Origin: an uncultured Oscillospiraceae bacterium
GTDB lineage: Bacteria; Bacillota; Clostridia; Oscillospirales; Acutalibacteraceae
Length of the DNA stretch: 8,283 nt
Assembly (NCBI GenBank): GCA_902461995.1
Contig: CABQAA010000082.1
Span: 1-8,283, forward strand
Reading direction: 5' to 3'
This document shows positions 6,400 through 8,283 of this stretch, piece by piece. The notes under the pieces were generated by a model. It was not told where the DNA came from. It saw only the letters and a list, made by a program, of their open reading frames with translations, and did no database searches. Position 1 is the first letter of the stretch. Each line of letters begins with the position of its first letter. The translations under genes were made by a program, and so were the position numbers.

Positions 6400-8073
6400 T
6401 TAGTCTTTCTCTTTTTTGGGTAGGAAGTCCCGATCGGTTCCCGCCGAGCGGGACTGAAAAGGCCGGATGGGACGCGGCTTTTTGGTGATGGCGGGCTCGA
6501 ATCCGGGCCGGCGGCCTGCGGACGGGGATTTGGGAGCGGGCGGCGTCTTCGGCGATTCGGAGGAAGCGGGACGTTCCGCGTTTTTAGGAGCGGCAGAGTC
6601 CGGGCGGTTCCGGGGCGTCGATTCCGGAGAAGGGCGACGATTTGCCGATTTGTCCGCCGCGGGCTGCGGGGGACGCGGCGGGGAAGGAATAGCCGGAGCC
6701 GCCGATTTTGACAGGTTTCCGGCCGGTTTCTTTTTCGCGTTTGAAGACGCGCGGCCGCCGGATTGGCTGTCCGGTTTACAGTTTGGCTGTGCAGGCGACG
6801 TTTTATGCGCGTCCGGCTGTTTTCCCTCCCGAGACCGATTCGCAGGTGCCCGGTTGTTATGGCGGGGCGGATGCGGCGGGCGCTCCGGCTTTGGAAGTAT
6901 TTCGAACACTTCCATGGGATAAGGATGGGTTTCGACGACCGGTACGGTTTTGCGAATGAGCTTTTCAATATCCTTTAAATACGCCTTTTCTTCAAAATCG
7001 CAGAAAGAGATGGCCTTGCCGCTCAGTCCCGCGCGGCCGGTGCGGCCAATGCGGTGAACATAGGTTTCCGGAATGTTGGGCAGGTCGAAATTAATGACGT
7101 GGGACAGTTCGTCCACATCGATGCCGCGGGCTGCGATATCGGTGGCGACCAGAACCCGTACCGTGCCGTTTTTAAAACTGCCGAGCGCGTTCTGACGGGC
7201 ATTCTGCGACTTGTTTCCGTGGATGGCGAGCGCCTGGACCCCCGCACGGGACAGGTCTTTCACCACCCGATCGGCGCCGTGCTTGGTGCGGGTGAATACC
7301 AGGGCGGAGCGGATGGATGGGTCCGCTAGCAGGTGCAGGAGCAGGCGAGGCTTGTTGGCCTTATCCACAAAATAGACCGACTGCTCGATGGCGTCGACCG
7401 TCGAGGACACCGGCGCCACGGCAACGTGGACGGGATCAGTCAGCAGACTGTCCGCGAGCCGGGCGATCTCGTCCGGCATGGTGGCGGAGAAAAGCAGGCT
7501 CTGCCGCCGGGCCGGAAGCTGGGAAATCACCTTTTTGACGTCGTGAACGAACCCCATGTCCAGCATCCGGTCGGCTTCATCCAGCACAAAAATGTCCAGC
7601 TGTTTCAGGTGAACGTGCCCCTGGCCGATCAGATCGTTGAGACGGCCTGGCGTCGCCACTAAGATGTCGATCCCTTTTTGCAGGGCTGCCACCTGCGGCA
7701 CCTGGGATACGCCGCCGAAGATGACGCCGCTGCGCAGATGGGTATGGCGGCCGTACGCCTCGAAGCTTTCCTGAATCTGGAGGGCGAGTTCTCTCGTCGG
7801 GGTAAGGATGAGTGCCCGAATCGGCCGGACGGGACGCCCCGGCATATCCGCCGAACGGCGGAGCGGGTTTTTCGTCAGCCGCTGCAGGATGGGCAGGGCG
7901 AATGCGGCCGTTTTGCCGGTCCCGGTCTGGGCGCAGCCGACCAGATCCCGCCCCTCGAGCACGGGCGGGATCGCTTTTTCCTGGATGGGAGAGGGCGACG
8001 TATATCCCTCTTCCTCCACGGCCTTCAGCAGAGAGGGCATCAGTTTTAAATCCGAAAATGTCGTAGGGTTCAT
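6400..8073 (-). CDS. rhlE: RhlE-type DEAD-box ATP-dependent RNA helicase with long low-complexity tail
   Basis: The 557-residue protein has the full DEAD-box set: Q motif (F6 and GYTSPSPIQ ending at Q31), motif I AQTGTGKT (48-55), Ia PTREL (92-96), Ib TPGR (141-144), II DEAD (165-168), III SAT (196-198), V ATDIAARGID (310-319) and VI HRIGRTGR (340-347). These unwind RNA duplexes using ATP; RhlE relatives act in ribosome assembly, RNA decay and cold adaptation. The core ends near residue 395. The last 155 or so residues are Pro/Ser/Lys/Arg-rich and probably disordered, a likely RNA-binding tail. The start at 8073 is right for the family. The ATG overlaps the stop of the upstream GH3 remnant (ATGA), and its own ribosome-binding site is weak (GGAACGTGA), so coupled translation is plausible. 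No clear hairpin terminator follows the stop. Confidence 0.93.
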   Translation of the reverse strand: MNPTTFSDLKLMPSLLKAVEEEGYTSPSPIQEKAIPPVLEGRDLVGCAQTGTGKTAAFALPILQRLTKNPLRRSADMPGRPVRPIRALILTPTRELALQIQESFEAYGRHTHLRSGVIFGGVSQVPQVAALQKGIDILVATPGRLNDLIGQGHVHLKQLDIFVLDEADRMLDMGFVHDVKKVISQLPARRQSLLFSATMPDEIARLADSLLTDPVHVAVAPVSSTVDAIEQSVYFVDKANKPRLLLHLLADPSIRSALVFTRTKHGADRVVKDLSRAGVQALAIHGNKSQNARQNALGSFKNGTVRVLVATDIAARGIDVDELSHVINFDLPNIPETYVHRIGRTGRAGLSGKAISFCDFEEKAYLKDIEKLIRKTVPVVETHPYPMEVFEILPKPERPPHPPRHNNRAPANRSREGKQPDAHKTSPAQPNCKPDSQSGGRASSNAKKKPAGNLSKSAAPAIPSPPRPPQPAADKSANRRPSPESTPRNRPDSAAPKNAERPASSESPKTPPAPKSPSAGRRPGFEPAITKKPRPIRPFQSRSAGTDRDFLPKKEKD

Positions 8074-8283
8074 GCTTCACGTTCCGTTTCTTGCCGGGAC
8101 TTGCCCGGTTGATCATGGGATTGGGCGCGCAGGGCCGCCGCCGTTTCGAGTAGAGCGGCGTAGGCCGCGGCGGGATCGGCGGTCTCGCCGATGGACTGCA
8201 TCGTGCCGACGCCGGTGTCGATGGCAAGGCCGCTCGTCTTCAGGCGGGAGACCGTGCCGCCCTCCTCGTCCACGCCGAGGAAC
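8070..8283 (-). CDS. C-terminally truncated glycoside hydrolase family 3 (NagZ-like) gene, 5' end outside window; probable remnant
   Basis: The visible 70 codons begin FLGVDEEGGTVSRL, the hallmark of NagZ-like GH3 beta-N-acetylhexosaminidases, which remove N-acetylglucosamine from peptidoglycan fragments. The match continues through IGETADPAAAYAA and LLETAAALRA, the helix that normally leads into a segment like LGFNLDFAPVADV. That segment is absent. Instead the frame runs through SHDQPGKSRQETEREA to a TGA at 8070, which overlaps the helicase ATG. The other two frames downstream do not restore the GH3 sequence, so this is not a simple frameshift. The downstream part of the GH3 domain, including the nucleophile Asp region, is missing. 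The family call rests on one short motif block. The gene may be a decayed remnant cut off by the rearrangement that placed the helicase here. Confidence 0.6.
   Translation of the reverse strand, partial: FLGVDEEGGTVSRLKTSGLAIDTGVGTMQSIGETADPAAAYAALLETAAALRAQSHDQPGKSRQETEREA

Noticed and set aside
6288..6968. 226-codon minus-strand frame overlapping the helicase tail, and a 151-codon plus-strand frame at 6467-6922
   Set aside because: Both are low-complexity shadows of the biased helicase tail; the helicase frame is continuous with a full DEAD-box core.
7577..8227. 216-codon minus-strand frame spanning the GH3/helicase junction
   Set aside because: It is an alternative frame of the helicase N-terminal half and lacks any motif; the helicase Q motif and Walker A are in the other frame.
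1..8283. CRISPR array, insertion sequence, transposase or integrase
   Set aside because: No regularly spaced repeats, terminal inverted repeats, or transposase/integrase motifs were seen on either strand.

Overview
The window looks like a stretch of chromosome from a moderately GC-rich, spore-forming Firmicute, most likely in the Clostridia. The evidence is an alpha/beta-type small acid-soluble spore protein (SASP) gene with a candidate forespore (sigma-G) promoter, strong sigma-A-type promoters, GAGGAG-type Shine-Dalgarno sites, AT-rich intergenic DNA, and a WapA-like secreted RHS protein with DNRLRE and lectin-like modules. The genus cannot be assigned from what is visible. Every gene I can support lies on the minus strand, so the window reads from right to left.

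Right edge (8283 to 6400): the tail of a glycoside hydrolase family 3 (NagZ-like) gene enters from outside. It stops soon after its VDEEGG motif, before most of the expected catalytic domain. Its stop codon overlaps (ATGA) the start of a complete RhlE-type DEAD-box RNA helicase with a long, low-complexity Pro/Ser/Lys/Arg tail.

Middle (6399 to 5723): after the helicase come a candidate sigma-G promoter, the SASP gene and a GC-rich hairpin terminator. Next is a tRNA-Gln(CUG) gene with encoded CCA, a near-perfect sigma-A promoter and a strong intrinsic terminator.

Left (5722 to 1): an AT-rich region of about 330 bp holds a bidirectional hairpin terminator, a short direct repeat, an inverted near-copy of the tRNA T-arm and a good sigma-A promoter. 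This promoter drives a very large gene that runs off the left edge, open for 1798 codons without a stop. It encodes a secreted RHS/YD-repeat wall-associated protein: signal peptide, WapA-like N-terminal region, DNRLRE module, RHS core start, YD repeats, two jelly-roll-like modules, more YD repeats, a ricin-type beta-trefoil lectin-like module, then a long YD-repeat array. Its C-terminal end, where polymorphic toxins usually reside, is outside the window. A 16-codon leader ORF overlaps its start by ATGA.

The genes are mostly independent units separated by terminators. The exceptions are the GH3-remnant/helicase pair, which is translationally overlapped, and the helicase-to-SASP junction. No clear terminator is seen at that junction, and an inverted repeat could hide the SASP ribosome-binding site on read-through transcripts.
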